The notes under the pieces are model-generated. The model was given only the letters and a program-made list of their open reading frames with translations, ran no database searches and was not told where the DNA came from. 64,000 nucleotides of DNA from Apostichopus japonicus (taxonomy: Eukaryota; Echinodermata; Holothuroidea; Aspidochirotida; Stichopodidae): positions 37,908,501-37,972,500 of the forward strand of contig NC_092568.1 in the NCBI RefSeq assembly GCF_037975245.1, read 5' to 3'. The translations under genes were made by a program, and so were the position numbers. Positions within the stretch are counted from its first letter, which is position 1. Each line of letters starts with the position of its first letter. Below, one piece after another: positions 45,970 to 61,300 of this stretch.

Positions 45970-46994
45970 GACAGCTGCATGCATTATGGACTCTGTCTGA
46001 TCCTTGGTCCCTGCTTGCCTCCAAGTAATTTGTTACACCACTGCTGGTATCTACATGAAACAAAGTGCTGTGAAGATTTGCATGGCTTAAGCCTAAATTA
46101 TACCCAGAAAACTTTCCTCCGGTCTGTCAAACAATGAATTTCAGCGACGAGAATGTCTGTTCAAAAAAGGTGAAAAATTGTTGGCAGTATTTTTATTTCT
46201 TTATTTCAATGATAGAAAATTTGTAAAATGAGTGGAAATTTCAAAGGTGGAACATGGGAACATTTTCTCGGGCCATCAATAATCATTACGTATGGGATTA
46301 ATTATGATTCCAAGCATTTATTTTGCTTAAAACACTATGAATATTTATGCAACACTTCATGGATAATTCTGAACATTTGGAAGCAATAACTTGCATGTGA
46401 TGGGTTTTATGACTCATACAAAGTAGTCAAATATAGCTAGGTTATATTATGGCATGAATGAAAAGACTGAAGATACCCACCACCCAAAGAGTACAATGGG
46501 CCTTAAACATTTCACCACTCAATTATATGGTCCTGCAGCCAGTTATGGAATGCGACTGTAACATACTCATGGAGATCAAACAATATTTATTTCTGAATTG
46601 TGAGTTAATAATCTTATTAACACAAGCTGTGTTTTAGGTGGAATCAATGTTGACCAAATGTGGCATCACTATTGGCCTAATAATTTCTAAGGAGATCAGA
46701 AACAGTTACAAACAGTACACCAGTTATCCATAGTTTTACATTTTATCAGTATTTCTGTATAATTACGATAAGCTTTACATGAACATTTAGCATAATTTTG
46801 TGTCCTGGAGTGACTGGTAACTGTCTAAATTAGTACAGAACTTTGAATTTGAAAAGATTTATCAAAGATTTATAATATGTTGACAATAGTACTTTGTAAA
46901 GTGAGTTTCCATACAATTAAGGTATTAATAAATATGAGATAAAACAGTTCAAAGAAATTTTAGGAAGCAGTGTTGAGCTTGATATTTAACCAGA

Positions 46995-47657
46995 TGGAAA
47001 ACCAGTGGCGGCGCCAAGGGGGGCTTGGGGGGCTTTAGCCCCCCCACTGAAGTAGTCAGCCCCCCATTAGCCCCCCAACTGAAAAAGGCAAAAAAAAAAA
47101 ACCCTCATTGAAACAATATAGCCTACCCAAATTTTTTCAGCCATAACGCAGTGCTACAATGGTCAATGGCAATTTTGATGAATTTTTCACATGATAATAG
47201 TCAGTGACTCAGTTGTGGTGCAGGAAGCCTTGTTTTGGTGACTGATAAAAACAATTCAGATTCCAGCTTTATCTGCCAGGTGTTGATGAGTTGTTTCTCA
47301 GGATTGCAAGTATAAAACACTCTACACTGGTGGCGCAATTCACCTTCAAATATTGTGGCCATTGGCCAAACATTCCATCAGCTCTTGTGTTCTAAATTTT
47401 CAACTGTGTTTTTTTCAAAAAATGCATATTTTTGGAGAAATTTTCAGGTGACAAAAGCCTCGCTAAATGCCACCATTTTGCATGTAGGCCTTTCCAGGAT
47501 TGGGAAAAATTTCAAAAGGGGGAGGGGGGCACCCCCTCCCCTTATACCCCTCCCCCAGGACGGCGATCACTCAATCTTGTAAGCCACCCAAAAAAATGGC
47601 TCAGCCCCCCCTTAGCCTCCTCAACTAAAAATTCCTGGCGCTGCCACTGTGGAAAAC
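46995..47657. mobile_element. Non-autonomous hAT MITE (647 bp) with 8-bp target duplication
   Basis: Element 47003-47649 is bounded by identical TGGAAAAC at 46995-47002 and 47650-47657. Its ends are inverted repeats: CAGTGGCGGCGCCA on the left and CAGTGGCAGCGCCA reading in from the right (13 of 14). An 8-bp duplication with CAG-starting ends is the hAT signature. The interior carries long C and G runs and no transposase frame. The perfect target duplication suggests a fairly young insertion. Confidence 0.9.
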
Positions 47658-50600
47658 TAAATAACTATGCTATTTTTAAAAAAAAAACTCATTTGGTCTT
47701 GGATATTTCCATTGTATATATTTGCTCTTTTAGTACTGTCCCCTCGCCTCAATATTAACCCTTTGGTAGGTCTAATGGACACCAAAACCTGTTCTCACAG
47801 GTTTGAATGGAAGACACGATCTCAGAATATTATAGATTTTGCAGCCGTCTTTCAACTGCATCTTGGCTTTAGATTGGAAACTAATATATTCTGCAGCTTC
47901 GGCACAGGATGACGTATTGAAGCCTTGGGCAGAACATGCTTCTGTGATTGTATTATAGACTGGCTGTATAGATTGTTCTTTTGCAACTTGAACTCACTGT
48001 CCCCAGCTAAGACAGAAAGCAAAACAGAGCAGGCCTCCAAATATAAAAACCTAAAATGTTTATCTAGCACTAGACCTTAAGTTTAACATTCTCTGCTTTG
48101 CAAAGTTGCATGACAAAATTATTTATGTATTTTTAACTTTGATCTACCTCATGAGTTGACAGAAAGTTTTAGAAAAATACATTTTTAAAACCCAACATAA
48201 AGGGAGTCTTACTATAATGCCTTCCTCACTTGCAGCTAGCAGACCCAAGTATAAATCACGTCTAAATTTGATATACTGGAGAGCAGCCACTAACTCTTTC
48301 CGTCAGCGATTCTTTTAGCCGACAGCTCCAGTTTTACAACCGCATGATATGGGATCGTCATAAATTTCCGCCATGCCCTTTTGGTAAAAGATTGTGCATT
48401 TGACGTAACTAATCATGGACTTCGTCTGCAAGGGACGCCCACCAGTTGAACTTTCATTAGTGATAGTCGTCTGGTAAAGATAAAATGCATCAATTCCCTG
48501 CAAGGCTGCAAACCATTCTCGACACTGTTACTTGGAATATCAGTGAAGGGGAGAAGAGGGGGAAGAAACTGAAAGGTATAATCTTTTAGACTGAAAAACT
48601 CATGTTCCATTTAAATTCCTGTCAGCAGATCATATCACAGCTTGACAGTCAGTTTTCTTCCTGAGCAAGCCACATAATATTTCATTCCTACTAATTCAAT
48701 ACATAAAACATTTAAGTACATACATCCTAACTTTGGTGGTATGTAAAATGACTCTATGGGGACAATTAATATTTAACCATGTGTGATAGATTTTGATGTC
48801 TCAAGATTGGATCCAATATTTTAAAAGGCGTGATTGACAGGCAATGGGGGCATTGCAGGTGATATCCATGTAGGGAGGTTGGGGGGGGGGGTAGTCCTAC
48901 AGAGGAAATTTAAAGTCTGAATGTGGAATGATGTGTTCAGAGGCATAGTTAGGCTGTAAAACAGATTTATATAAAAAAGTAGGTCTACACACAAAGATTA
49001 GCAAACAGTAACTTGTATTTTTTGTGTGTGTGGGGTATAAACGACTACATCATCCTGAACATGTTAAATGTTGAAAGAAAAAAAAGGAATGCTTGAAGGA
49101 GGATGGATATCACTTATATATCATTCTTAGTTTTTATGGATCTTGTAAAATCAATCAGATCTATTTTGTATTCCTCTTTGTTTTACTCATGTATTCCTTT
49201 GGGTATGACCCAACCAATGTGAATGTGAATGGATGTGAATGAAGGATTTTGTAACGGTGGGTATTGAACTGTGTCATTGAAGCCAGGTCCTATGAAGGGG
49301 GGAGTTGGGGGGGGGTGGTCTGGGAGTCCCCTAGAAACTATTCTGTATTCATGGTTTTACTCATGTATTCCTTTGTGTATGATCCATCCAACACATAGGA
49401 CCTTGATGCTTATTTAACGAGTAGGTCAAGCAAGATTGTGCTAATAAATAATAAACTCCAAAATTCTCCTGAGTGGTTTAGGTTGTGAGCTGCATCTCTA
49501 TGGGAGGGTCAGATGGGAATGAAGTACTTAAAAGAGGGGTGTTGCCATGGGGTCATTGAAGCTGGCTCCAATGTATGGGGAGTCTGGGTGTCCCCAAGAA
49601 AACAAAATTGAAGTCAAATTGTACATTATGAGGCACATTTAAGACTATAATTTATGCCTTTATAAGAGCTCTTACTGGGAGGTTGGGCTAATAAATATTT
49701 TCATGAAATCTTTTGTTGAAATTATTAGATCTTTATGAACTGTTTATTGAAATAATCTTGTCATGTTAAGAAATATCAGCATGTGCAACCCATCAAACCC
49801 AGTTTCTAATTTGTACAATTTATGGATCTATCTAACATACAGGTCACCCGTCCGCCGCCCCCCCCCCCCCTCGTCCTGGAACATCACCTCATAAAACCAT
49901 ACCTCTCTCTCACATAAAGACACAACTCAAAGTTCAATTCTGTTTCTAGTTCAATTGTATTTCAAGTTCTTTAAAACTGGCAAAATGAGATGCATAATTT
50001 TTCATTTTCATACTTAAACAAAAAATCTGTCATTCTTCCAAAATAAAGCTAAAGAATCAACCAGAAAAAGAAAACAAGAAAAATACCCAAGAGGTAATAA
50101 AATCAATGAATTAAGAGAATCCAGCTAAAGCATGAAGAAAGAGACAAACAAAAGTAAAAAGATCCAATTTTGTGCCTCATTCAATCAACTGAAACTTAAT
50201 ATCAAAATTTGGACAACTCATCTTCCAGAGTGTACTTGCTGTAAATAGGTACAGCATAAATGCAAGATATATGAAGAAAACGAAAACATCACATAGCTAC
50301 GGCCAAATGCATGATTTCTCCTATATAACTCTTCTATATCATTTTCTGGCATAATGAAACAGGAAAAAATAAACCCAAAATAAACCAATACCAAACTTCT
50401 AATTCACTGAACAGAAGAAAGTTACACAGATATCCAGAATGAACATCAAATGAACATATTGTGCTAATGCAAACCACTTAATCTTTGTCAGGATCAAATG
50501 TCAATGATACAACAAGGCAATTTATCAATTCATTAAGCATGGAATGGCAAGATTTTGATATCTTTCTGTGAGCTTGAAAACTTTTCTATTGTTCATAAAT

Positions 50601-53600
50601 AAAATATTTTTCCTCCGGCATCAAAGTTGATAAAATGTCACAGATCACCTGACCTGACTTTTCCTCTTTCTTTGAATTCCATTTTTATTGCCAAAGTGAA
50701 ATACAACCAAACTATCCAAAAACCCTTTTTTCGGTCCATATTGGGGCTATACTGTAGTTACCAAAAACTTGCATATGACACTTATTGTTTAATTTGCTTT
50801 TTACCCAGGTGACTCAAAGTGTGGAGTCACCAATCTTGCTGTGGGTTAGCAAGGCTTCCTCCCCCTTTAAAAAGGACATGACTGGTCACAGAGACCTAGC
50901 TCTGTTACAGTTTCAGTACCGTTAAATCGGCTTGATCGTACACTGTGGAACACTATGTACATTATTGATTGGGGTTCATTGCTGTAGCTTTGACAATCTT
51001 TCTGAGAGAAAATATCAAGATAATTTGGTAGTGAATAAGCCGAAATATACACAGTATAAGAAGAGTACAGTAACAAACCCACCCCCTCCCACCAACCCCC
51101 TCTCCCCCTCCCACCCTACTCTCACTCCAACCCTGCAAAGCCATGGTAGTCTACATGAGGACATCATTCATACATAACAACAAAGTCTCAAATAGACAAC
51201 TACTTAGAAGAAATCCTTCATAAAAATCCAATCCATAAGAAGTAACTGAAACCTATTAATTTCAAACTCATTTGTTTACTCAAGGACTAGTTGCCATAGC
51301 TACAATTCTGATTCAAATGCCAACTTCTAAGTCATACATCAAACAGGAATACGATGATACCGTTCCATAGATTTATAAATAATATAAAAAAAACATGAAT
51401 TGCAATTATGTGTGAAACTTACAAATGGAAGAAGAAATGAGAATGTTTTTACCAAAAGTGCACTTGCGTAGACCTTCTGACATTCCAAGTTTTTAAAATA
51501 GTTAATAAATGTGACTGGCGAGATATTGACACGGAAAGTAATCAAAGGAGAGTATTGAACCAAATAAGTCAGAAAAAGTTCAGAAAATGAAGAATTAGAT
51601 CTAATTCTTCGATGCACATCTCTTTAAAATCCCCCCATTTTTCTCTTGCCTTCGGAGAGTGATGTAAACTTGAAGATTTAAGACATAGAGTAATAAATTT
51701 GCATATTATAAAGAACAAAGAGTGGCATTAAAATTCCATGTGTACATGCATTCATTTTCAAAGTTAACACACATAATACAGATTGATGGCTTGTTTTAAA
51801 TCCTATACTTCCACAGATATGTTAGAAACAATGCATTTCAAAATCTTAAACTGCATACATATGACAAGGTATTAGTTCACAGGCTAAGAAGAGAGTAATA
51901 AACTTGTACATCATTTGTCAAGAGTTTAAACATTTGCATCATCAAACTCATTTTGCTGTTAAATTTTTGCATCTCTACTCATAATTCACAAAGGTGTAAA
52001 CAATACTGGGAAGAAAATCAAATAGCACCCCCCCCTTGACAAAATTCAAATTCAAGAGAAATTTGAAAAAAAGAAGATTGATGGTTAAATGTACCTTTTA
52101 TGCATACTCTGCAGTTTTTGATACAAAGTCTGAAGTTATTAAATATTTCCAACAAATTTCCACCTTAAGAGTTGATTGCTTTCCATAAAATCATACACAT
52201 CATCTTCAGATTTATTTGACAGAAATCTTTGCGACGAACAACTCTGCCAAAAAAGTAAAAAAAAAACCTTGCTCTGTTTCAGAAGATATCCTAGTTTAAA
52301 ATGTCATATCTGGGGAGCTGTCATTTTGTAAATCTTTTATGGAATATTGCCAAACGGATCTGAAACATTTTGCTTTATCTTAGCTTTTCTTTTCAAATTT
52401 TCGAAGTTAGAACGTTAAAGGTGTTGACACAGAAACCAATTCTGTTATATGATATAAGTTATCTCTTCCACGGTTTGTGTCTCCTTGAAATAATTTTAAT
52501 AATTGTAAATATAATTTAATGAATATAAACACTGAAAACATCCTGTGTTCTTCGCTTTTGTTCAATTAAAAATTAATCTTACCACTGACCTAATGATAGA
52601 ATACATTAAATAAATCTGATCTGCTTTTATTAACAAAAATATTTGGACACGAAATGAGGCTTCATATCCTTCTGAAACCTGGTAAAGTACTTCATCCACA
52701 CTGTTGTACTATACAGTCAAACAATCACAGTAGCGTAATTGATAGGATATGAAAATACTTTTGTTATTATGGTAAATTGACAACGTTGTCCATGTCTTAA
52801 ATGGCTCTCAAACATCTGAGGATTAGTTTATGTGGTTCTGTAATTAGGCAAGTTTAGCAACTCCTGCTATATAGCAAGCTCAAATCCAATTCAAACTGGA
52901 AACTCCATGATATGTAGATAGTACAGTAAAACTATATAGTACAGTAGAACTGTAATTCTGGTCATTTGTTTTTGTTCCTAAACACTTATCCATCATCATA
53001 ATTTTCTGCACAATACTTTCTTCAACTCAAATTTTCAGAATTACCTGAAAATAAGCAATTTTATTACAAATATCACCCATTGAGTATATTGCAGAAAACT
53101 GAAGACTGCACATTCACTGAGAGCAGAATTGATGTATTAAAGCGATCTAATAATTGCTAAACTTCATCGTGGGAACTGCTTGCTATTTAGTCTTCCTTGG
53201 CGGTTAGCCATAAAGTTGTTCATACATTTCCAAATATCATGTTTTCAATTTTAGACAAACAAGGTTATAAAGATATTAATGAACTACAACCTACTTTCAC
53301 AAATGACGCAAACACTTCTATCAAGTTACACAATGTTATAAACAAACTACAGTAACAGTGAAATAACAGAGAATGAACCTTTCTGTTCCCATGACGACCT
53401 ACAGTTCGAAACTGCAAAGAAAAGACCTGTAACTAATTGTCCAAACTGAATGCTGATGCACACCTTTGTAGGTTCAGATAACAGTTGACTAATTTTCAAA
53501 TACCCGAATCTATATGTAACCAGGTTGGTTTGATTAATAACTTTGCTGAATTAATTAATGCCATAAGTTAGCACTGCCCGTGTAAATATGACTGACGGGA

Positions 53601-56600
53601 GTCAAGGAAATATGAGGGCACATACAATATTAAGAAAAACATTCAATACATTGTTGATACATTATTACTGTCATATAGTTAGTTATGTTTATTACTAAAT
53701 TACATTTACCCACATTTGATTAAATCCTTGTCTATCCAAGGGCTGAAACATTTAAATATCAAAACAGGAGAAGACAATTAAAGGGGAGGTTCAGCATGCC
53801 CTCTTAAACATGCCCAGATAAACCACATTGTAGAGTATATAAATGTATCTGCTGCATCCCTGAATATGCTTTATCTTATACTTAATACCCGTTTGATTCA
53901 GCAATTAGATCCATTTCAGTTGTAAGCATACTGTCTACATAATGCTGATAATAATAGTACATGTAACTCACAGAACAGCCAACTTTCACAGCAAAGCATA
54001 CAAATATATATATATTTATTAGAAAAAAGTTTGTTTAACTATAAACTACTGGTCTGACACTCGAGTATAATATTTTCCCTCTCATTTCAGATATATCCTT
54101 TTGCCACTTCTCTTCTGTGAGTTAACACAAGAGTGGTGGTGGGTTATAGCAACTACAATACTTATCACAATATCTCAATCCAAAATTATTTTATAAAAAG
54201 CTCTTTCAAAGTTCCTTCAAAAAGAGACAGAGAGAAAAAAGAATATAAAAAGGAGTTCAATCTTCATCTAAGAACAATTTCAACACTATTTTCAGAATCG
54301 TTATTATGGATACAAGAAGTTTACTGATCCTGCAGTAATAGTCCAGATAAACTGTGCAGCGTAGAGATTCACTTTTCTGCGATATTACTAGACCAACTAT
54401 CTGCAATCTTTGGGTCGCGATCCAATGGTTTCGGTTCGCAAAGGATTTTCCATGGGTCAATAGCCCTGTGTGCGATATCTGAGGATTGCATTGTAGCCTC
54501 TACAAACCGAGATTGAAGAAATTTGTGAAAAGAAGGAAGCACAGCCAATCATCATATTAGCAAACATATTCCTGTGGCATTGTATTGATAATTTTAAGGG
54601 GCAGAGGAGTTGGGTGGGGAGAAGGATGATTGATGGGTAGGGGGATGAATGCCAAACTATGTGACTGTGCCAAGAAGGAGGTAGAATAATGTTGAGATCA
54701 TACAAATGAGACTTGTAACTATACCCCTGGTGAGATGTTAGCTCATTGTACCAACAAATTCTACTAGTCAAGTATTTCCTTCACAATAGGAATTGTTGAG
54801 TACTTCAGGAAAACTTTGTCCTTACAAAGTTAAGTTAGTAATATTAGCTATGGTTTACCAGTATCAAACTTCCATTACCACATCTAAACTGACAAGATAC
54901 TTCCTAGATTAATTAACAATGTTAGACTCCTATTAATAGCAACCTCCTTTCTTTTGCATGCAATCAAATCTCAAAACTGTTCCTGTCTGCTGGGAATATC
55001 TTGATTTTTTAATCGTTATTCAACAGGGTGTAAAACAAAGGCCTGAAAAGCACTACAAAATGTTTACTATCACCTATCACCATTGGCATTTCAGGGATAG
55101 GGAACATGCCTGAAAGGAAAATATAAAAATTATTTGGCATAAACACAGATGAAGCTCAGGGTATTACCTTTCCTGAGTGTGTTAAGAAGAAACAATTCTC
55201 TCTGAAGACATTTTTAAACTAGTTACAAAACAAGTTAATTTAGGCACTCCATAAAATTCTGTTTAAGAATAAAAACAATGTTTAAAAGATTCAGTCAGGT
55301 GAGGGGAGGGGGTGGGGAGGAGGGAGTGGTTGCATGTTACAAATGGAAGTCCAGTGTTGAGCAGTACTTGCAATATTTGTGTAATCTTTACTCACTCAAT
55401 TACAATTATAATGCTTGTTCTGTATAGTGTGTAGCATTTCTTGTCGCACTGGGTCATCAGTTTGATGAATCAGTGTCCAAGTAAAAAAGTCAGTTGTTTT
55501 AGTCAGCAAGCTTACTCTTGACATACACTAGACCTACCCTTACATCATCTTCACAATCTCATTTTCATGTAAGAAAAGGAACAACTAATACTAACAGCAC
55601 TGAGCAAGGAATTTTGCTACAAAAAGCAGTACCAGACCATTTACAATAGAATTAGTAGTAAACCAGGATGTGGCTCTACCATTGCACCTCTAATTGCACA
55701 GATCATATATGGTCTCTTTATATACAGAGCTCATATACTGTAAAATGCCAAAACATAGTCACTTGTAGATCATACTTATTGGCTGTCTTTGTTAGGGGTA
55801 ATTGGTCTCTCTTTATATGCTGAGCGCACATATCATAAGGTTACTGGTATTTCTTGGACACAGTATACCTGTTAATTTCCAAGTTTGCAATGCAGTTATG
55901 CCTTCTTGTCAAATATTGAAAACTAACTCCAAAATTAAGTATAATTCTTTTCAAAGTCTTGACATTTTTTTACTTTGCAGTCTTAGCTACATGTCTGATC
56001 TTCATCACAACCTAATACACACATCACCACAGCAAGATACCATAAAGTATTGACTTACAAAGGCACAGCAGGATACCCCCTCTACCCCTATTAAGACTTC
56101 CTTCCAGAAACAACTGAGTCACATTGTTGTATCAATAATAATTGTCAGCATAAGATATCCTCGCTGATTTCCTGTAGTCGCCAACAATAATGTCCAGTTT
56201 GCTACATCAGTTACTTATATGTGTTTTGTTCAATAAGTGCAGTAACATCCTAGTCATCTACTTTCATTTCCAGAGTTTCCTGTATAATGTTCTTTACTAT
56301 TGCAGAAATCTCTTGTCTCTCTGCCATTTATAGATGACCATGTACAAACAGTAACCTGCAGAGCGGTTTATATTCAATCATGATTGCTATTGACACTGAC
56401 AGCATAGTTAGAACTATTGCTGGCATGTTCCCATTCTCAAGTCACAGTTCCTTCTTGTAACTTCCATATTAAAGGTAGTCAGTATAGGCCCCAAATTATA
56501 GCACGCTATAATTTGTTAGAAGTTTTCATAAAGTACTTTACTGGAGGTCTTTACTCTCAAAATTGTTCTCAGACATTTTATAAGGAACACACAAGATGAC

Positions 56601-57404
56601 TGAATGTCCCAGTGAGAAAAATTTCCTTGAAGGTTGTAATCAAAACAGTTTAAGAATTTTGACCACAGGTGAACATATTTGAATATCTAGCATACTTGGG
56701 GCCAATATAGCATACTGTACCTTTCACTGAATTAAACTCTATTACAATACTTTTACTTGTCTATTCAGATTACTTCAGTTTAAAAGTACAGTAGCGGCGA
56801 CAGATATGCTAGATAGACCGAAAATGGTCGACACGCAAACACAACTTTTCCTTTCAATGTTTGTAATTCAACATCCATGATCTGTATCTCCTATAAGCAG
56901 AGTTGGTGATATTTTATCATATTTTGTAATTCATTCCCAGGTTTCTCTGTAGTTTCTTCCAAACTTCTCCATTTTTTGCCCTGGTCCAAATAGACGGTGT
57001 ATGAGACATAAACTTTGAAACACAACATCATTTACCACTCGGTAGAAACAAATTACCATTCCTAATAATGACTGTACAAGTCTACAACATACGGTTGTGA
57101 GTTTATACCGTAACGATGTTCGCATAGCAATTATTATTTACATTTTTTCATAATTTGTTCTCGGCTGGACTCTCTGTAGGTTAATGCCAACATTATTTAA
57201 GTACGTTACCTTCATTGGTTTTGATATTGCACAAATTGATCTTAGATATTAGTCATATTACCCTAACAATAACCAAGCCAGTGTCATGTAGGAAGTGGTT
57301 TTCAATTATGCAGGGATTGTCAACAAAGGCATTGATGTGTCAAATAGGTGACTGAAACCATAGAATGAAGTTCAAACTCCTTACTACTAAGAAGCTATAA
57401 TCTA

Positions 57405-57830
57405 CATAGGAATGCACCGGATCAACACTTTTTTGGATCAGGTCAGTCAGAATCGGATTTGGGTGGATCCCTCAGAAAACCTGATTTTTCCATGAGGAAA
57501 TGAAATCAGAGAAAACATTAATAAGGCCGAAGAAGACTAGTTTTCCCTTATTATAACTTGTGAATGTATGCCCAGAATGTAGTACAAGAAGGAAATTTAG
57601 ATTTACAATTCCTTGTTGACATTCTAATCTAAACAAGTTCACACTTGTTGGAATAGATACTCAATGACCACATTGAAGTTACTACCAACATGTTCTTAAG
57701 AGATAAATCTGAGCAGAAATAAAATTGTTTTGGTTGTTGTTGTTTTAGATCTGGCTGGAACCAGAACCGGACAATTTGTTCATTATATGGCCAGATAGGC
57801 TGGCTGGACCGGATATCTGGTGCATCACTT
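57405..57830. mobile_element. Degenerate hAT-like MITE
   Basis: The left end AGGAATGCACCGGAT and the right end ATCTGGTGCATCACT are imperfect inverted copies, and the flanking interior has repeated GGATC/CCGGA motifs, as in some hAT MITEs. No target duplication could be found, so this is probably old. Boundaries are approximate. Confidence 0.45.
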
Positions 57831-58132
57831 ATTTTCTATATTGACTGCACAGAGCAGACACAGACTCCTACTGGAATCTATCCTGAAACTTAACAAGAAA
57901 ACAGAGACTACTAAACCAAGAGATGAATAAACAAAAACGACTTCTGTGAAAGACAACTTCTCTCAACTCTTCTTCGGATAGGCAGTCAATTGTCGGATTA
58001 TTTCCATCAAAATCGGGTCACAACTCACACACGATTCCCTCCTGTTTTCCTGTACTTAATAAATTTCATGTACCTAGAACTATCACTTTTCAATTTTTAC
58101 AATTATTAGCTCGTTACTTGGCAAGAACTTGG

Positions 58133-58339
58133 TCATAACTCTGTTGCATCTCTTGGCAAAAGTTTCTTCTCCGTGAATATAACTTGTTCCACGTTGGCAG
58201 CATCGTCATGTTCCGCTGCCTCTTCTAGAGCTAGCGGTGTCAGCCATTCCTTAGGCAGCATCTTCTCCAAAAACGGTAACCTTGCACCGGCAGATGCTAA
58301 TCTATTGATCCAAGACGGTATCTGTTTATTGCAAAGGAT
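58133..58339 (-). CDS. DESI2: DESI2 last coding exon
   Basis: On the minus strand: acceptor CCCCTCTCATCTGTTACAG, then 68 residues from ILCNKQIPSWINRLASAG to the TGA. It contains LPKEWLTPLALEEAAEH, close to vertebrate DESI2, followed by a variable tail. Confidence 0.94.
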   Translation of the reverse strand: MLCNKQIPSWINRLASAGARLPFLEKMLPKEWLTPLALEEAAEHDDAANVEQVIFTEKKLLPRDATEL

Positions 58340-61300
58340 CTGTAACAGATGAGAGGGGAAACAAGGGAGGTAAAAAATAAAGTACGCTTGCAGAGTAATG
58401 AAGTGCATTCCCTCTCCATTCATCTTCACAAGTGAATAGGAACCCCCTTCCCCTCCCCCGGGAAAAAAAAAATCAGTCTCCAGATGACACTCAATACAAA
58501 CACTAATTGATACTTACTTTACTTAACTACTGCACTTGAAAGTACAGAAAAGCTCCACAAAATATGTTACCCGCACAAAAACTTTCCAGGTTCATACTTA
58601 TCAGCCGATCTTCATTCAAGTTTCAATCGCAACACCTTATAAATGAACTCTTGTGAATTGCAACACTGTTGAGCGATTTCCACCAACACTGCCACTGTGC
58701 ATTCTAACCCCTGACCATCCTCCTTCCATCCTCTCCTCATCCTCTCCTTATCCTCTCCCCATCCTCCTTCCATCCTCTCCCATGCCTAAGGTCCAAACAA
58801 AGAGCCTAATTCTTGGGTAGACACTGAGAACTTAACACGGTAGTCCTTGCTCACACCACTAACGATTACTATTATATATTATATTACCATTACTATGTAA
58901 ATGTTTGTTCATATAGATGATATACTGTATGTTCCATTGGTTCGACTCATTCTGAGAATGGCAAAACCCTTCCCTGTCACCACTACTGCCCGTCCTTACA
59001 TTCCATCCCTGTCCACCTCTTATCTTCAGTGTTAAGCTGCTTTTCAAAGCTAATTGGTGAATTACTGGACACAAGTCATGATGGATGGATGAATGAACAA
59101 ATGAAGGAAAGACAGCTGAAGACATGAATGAATAAATTACCTTCCTGTCCTGTCCCAGTTTTTATCCTGAAACCTCAACACTGATGTTGTGTTACCAATA
59201 CTACTGTACTACAGTACTATACTGTAGGTATGGCACTCTGTACTGTATCTATTACTGTGTTGTATACTTACTGTAAATTACATTTGGCCCCAGAAAAGTT
59301 CAAACTGGAAAAGTGTATGTACATAAATGAAGAGGCAATCTACTCTGGAGGCCAAGCCTATCAGCAAAATGCCCTTCTTTACCCACCAATAACAGATAAA
59401 CAGTTCTGTCTTTTCTTTTGTTCAGAACAACTTAAAGAGTCTGCTCATTCTCATTGATATTTGTTCGACAATAATGTGAAACATTTCATCCACACAAAAA
59501 CAGAAAACAAAGAAAAAACAATGAAGGCAACTCTTCTATACCTGCACATAGAATACAACTTAACTGGTAAACAAAGAAAGAAAAAACATCCAACAAAAAA
59601 ACAAAACAAACAAGGTGACAAAAATTATATCTACAGTAAAACAGCAATCCTCAAAAGCCTTGTGAATAATTCTGCCTTAAGAAGCACTTGACTGTGATTC
59701 TCATGTGTTTTGAATCTTGTATTCAGTCAATTCCATACGGGTATAAATGTAGGCGTTGAGGAGTGAATATCTTTTATTGCTCAGAGCTCAGTGGTTGACC
59801 GTGATATGCATTTCCGAGAAGATTCATGCTAAAAGGATTCTCCAATGACAGGAGACAGCCAGTAGCTGATAAGAGCCTTATCCGTTCCAAACTGTTTACT
59901 AACCTTTCACATACGTCAAACTTGATGGCTATTAAGGAATGCCTCTGTTTGCCTTTTAACTCTTTCAAGAAGGTGGTCAAAGAAGAGTCATAGTACTAAC
60001 TGTGTGTGTGGACTGTACTAATATGATTCAGCACAGTGCAGTACAGTAGGTAAAGTACTTAGTGTATGCATCACTCAGGTTTAACATGTCATGACAACAA
60101 TACCTCAAATTTAAGAATGTCTCGTGTTAGAGAATAAATATCATAGACTTAGAACATTTATGCCAAAGTTAACTCAAGAGTTAAATCATCCTATACACAG
60201 AGATACCTTGACCAGGAATTATTCACATTGTCATGGACTATAATATAGAATAACAATAGTACCAGCAGAAAGGAAGTTGAAGGTCAGTCACCAACCAAAA
60301 CAAAGAAATGAAATACCTTGCAGGGCAAAAAATAAAAGCACTTCAATATTACTCTGGTAGCTGCAACATGACAAAATACTCTAGCACTAACAGCTGTAGG
60401 TTTGTACATGTTTGTTGCACTTTTCATTAATAGCAATGCAACAATAAAGCAAAGGACGCTAGGAATAGATGTGAAGATACTGGAAATTGCAAATAACAAA
60501 CATTACATTTGTAATCAATTACTGTTCAGAAACCTTTCAGATCATTTTTATCTAGATGAATCTGCTACAAACTACCTTACAGTACATTGAAAGGCTGTGC
60601 TTTTAGTTGCACTACACAATCACAAAGATGGTGAACAGTTTCTTCTGATGTACTGTATACTGTACACAGTGTTTCAACCAACGTTATGAAACTGTAAGCA
60701 TTCATTTCTAACCCTAATAATATCTGCGGTAAGCACAAATGTCTGATTGCCACTACCAGAGTTATCAAAATTATAAAATTCACTAACCCTAAGAGCTGCC
60801 TGACAAACCCATACACAATGTTGATGACAGGTCATTTCCAGAAACAGTCTATATGACAAACCCATACACAACATTGTGCAGCCTTAATGCATGTAATATA
60901 TCACAAAGTTTAAATCTGGCAGTACCGTGAAAAGATTTTGGGGACAAGAATTCCCGTCTGTTCCAAACCCATAGAAGATTTAAGACTGGAAGTTTTTAAG
61001 TTACCTCAGTAGAATCAGTTAAAATGAGCTAGCTTGATCATATGTGAAGGTCTCCCTTTACCATGTCCCTATAGTTTCTACCTTCCTATAAAATGAAATA
61101 TATAATTGCAGCTCTGAGAGACAAACATTTAAGCACTATTATTACTCCTTATTGTGAATGATGGCCTCTTTGCCATCTGTGTTAGATGTGACTTCAGTCC
61201 ATGACAATAAATCTCCATTAATACTCTATGAGTTGATTTATCTGCTGAAGAGACTGCATCAAACTACCTTAAATGCTCTACAATACTGGTTAATGGAAAC

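Larger units (their letters stand above)
43770..58132. other. Intergenic DNA between convergent CCDC97 and DESI2
   Basis: This must contain the 3' UTRs of both genes, on opposite strands, but no polyadenylation site can be assigned (AATAAA occurs on + near 45201 and 45623). Elements found are listed separately (SINE, foldback insertion, two hAT-like elements). From about 48000 to 57400 I see nothing beyond AT-rich sequence with occasional G or C runs. Confidence 0.55.
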
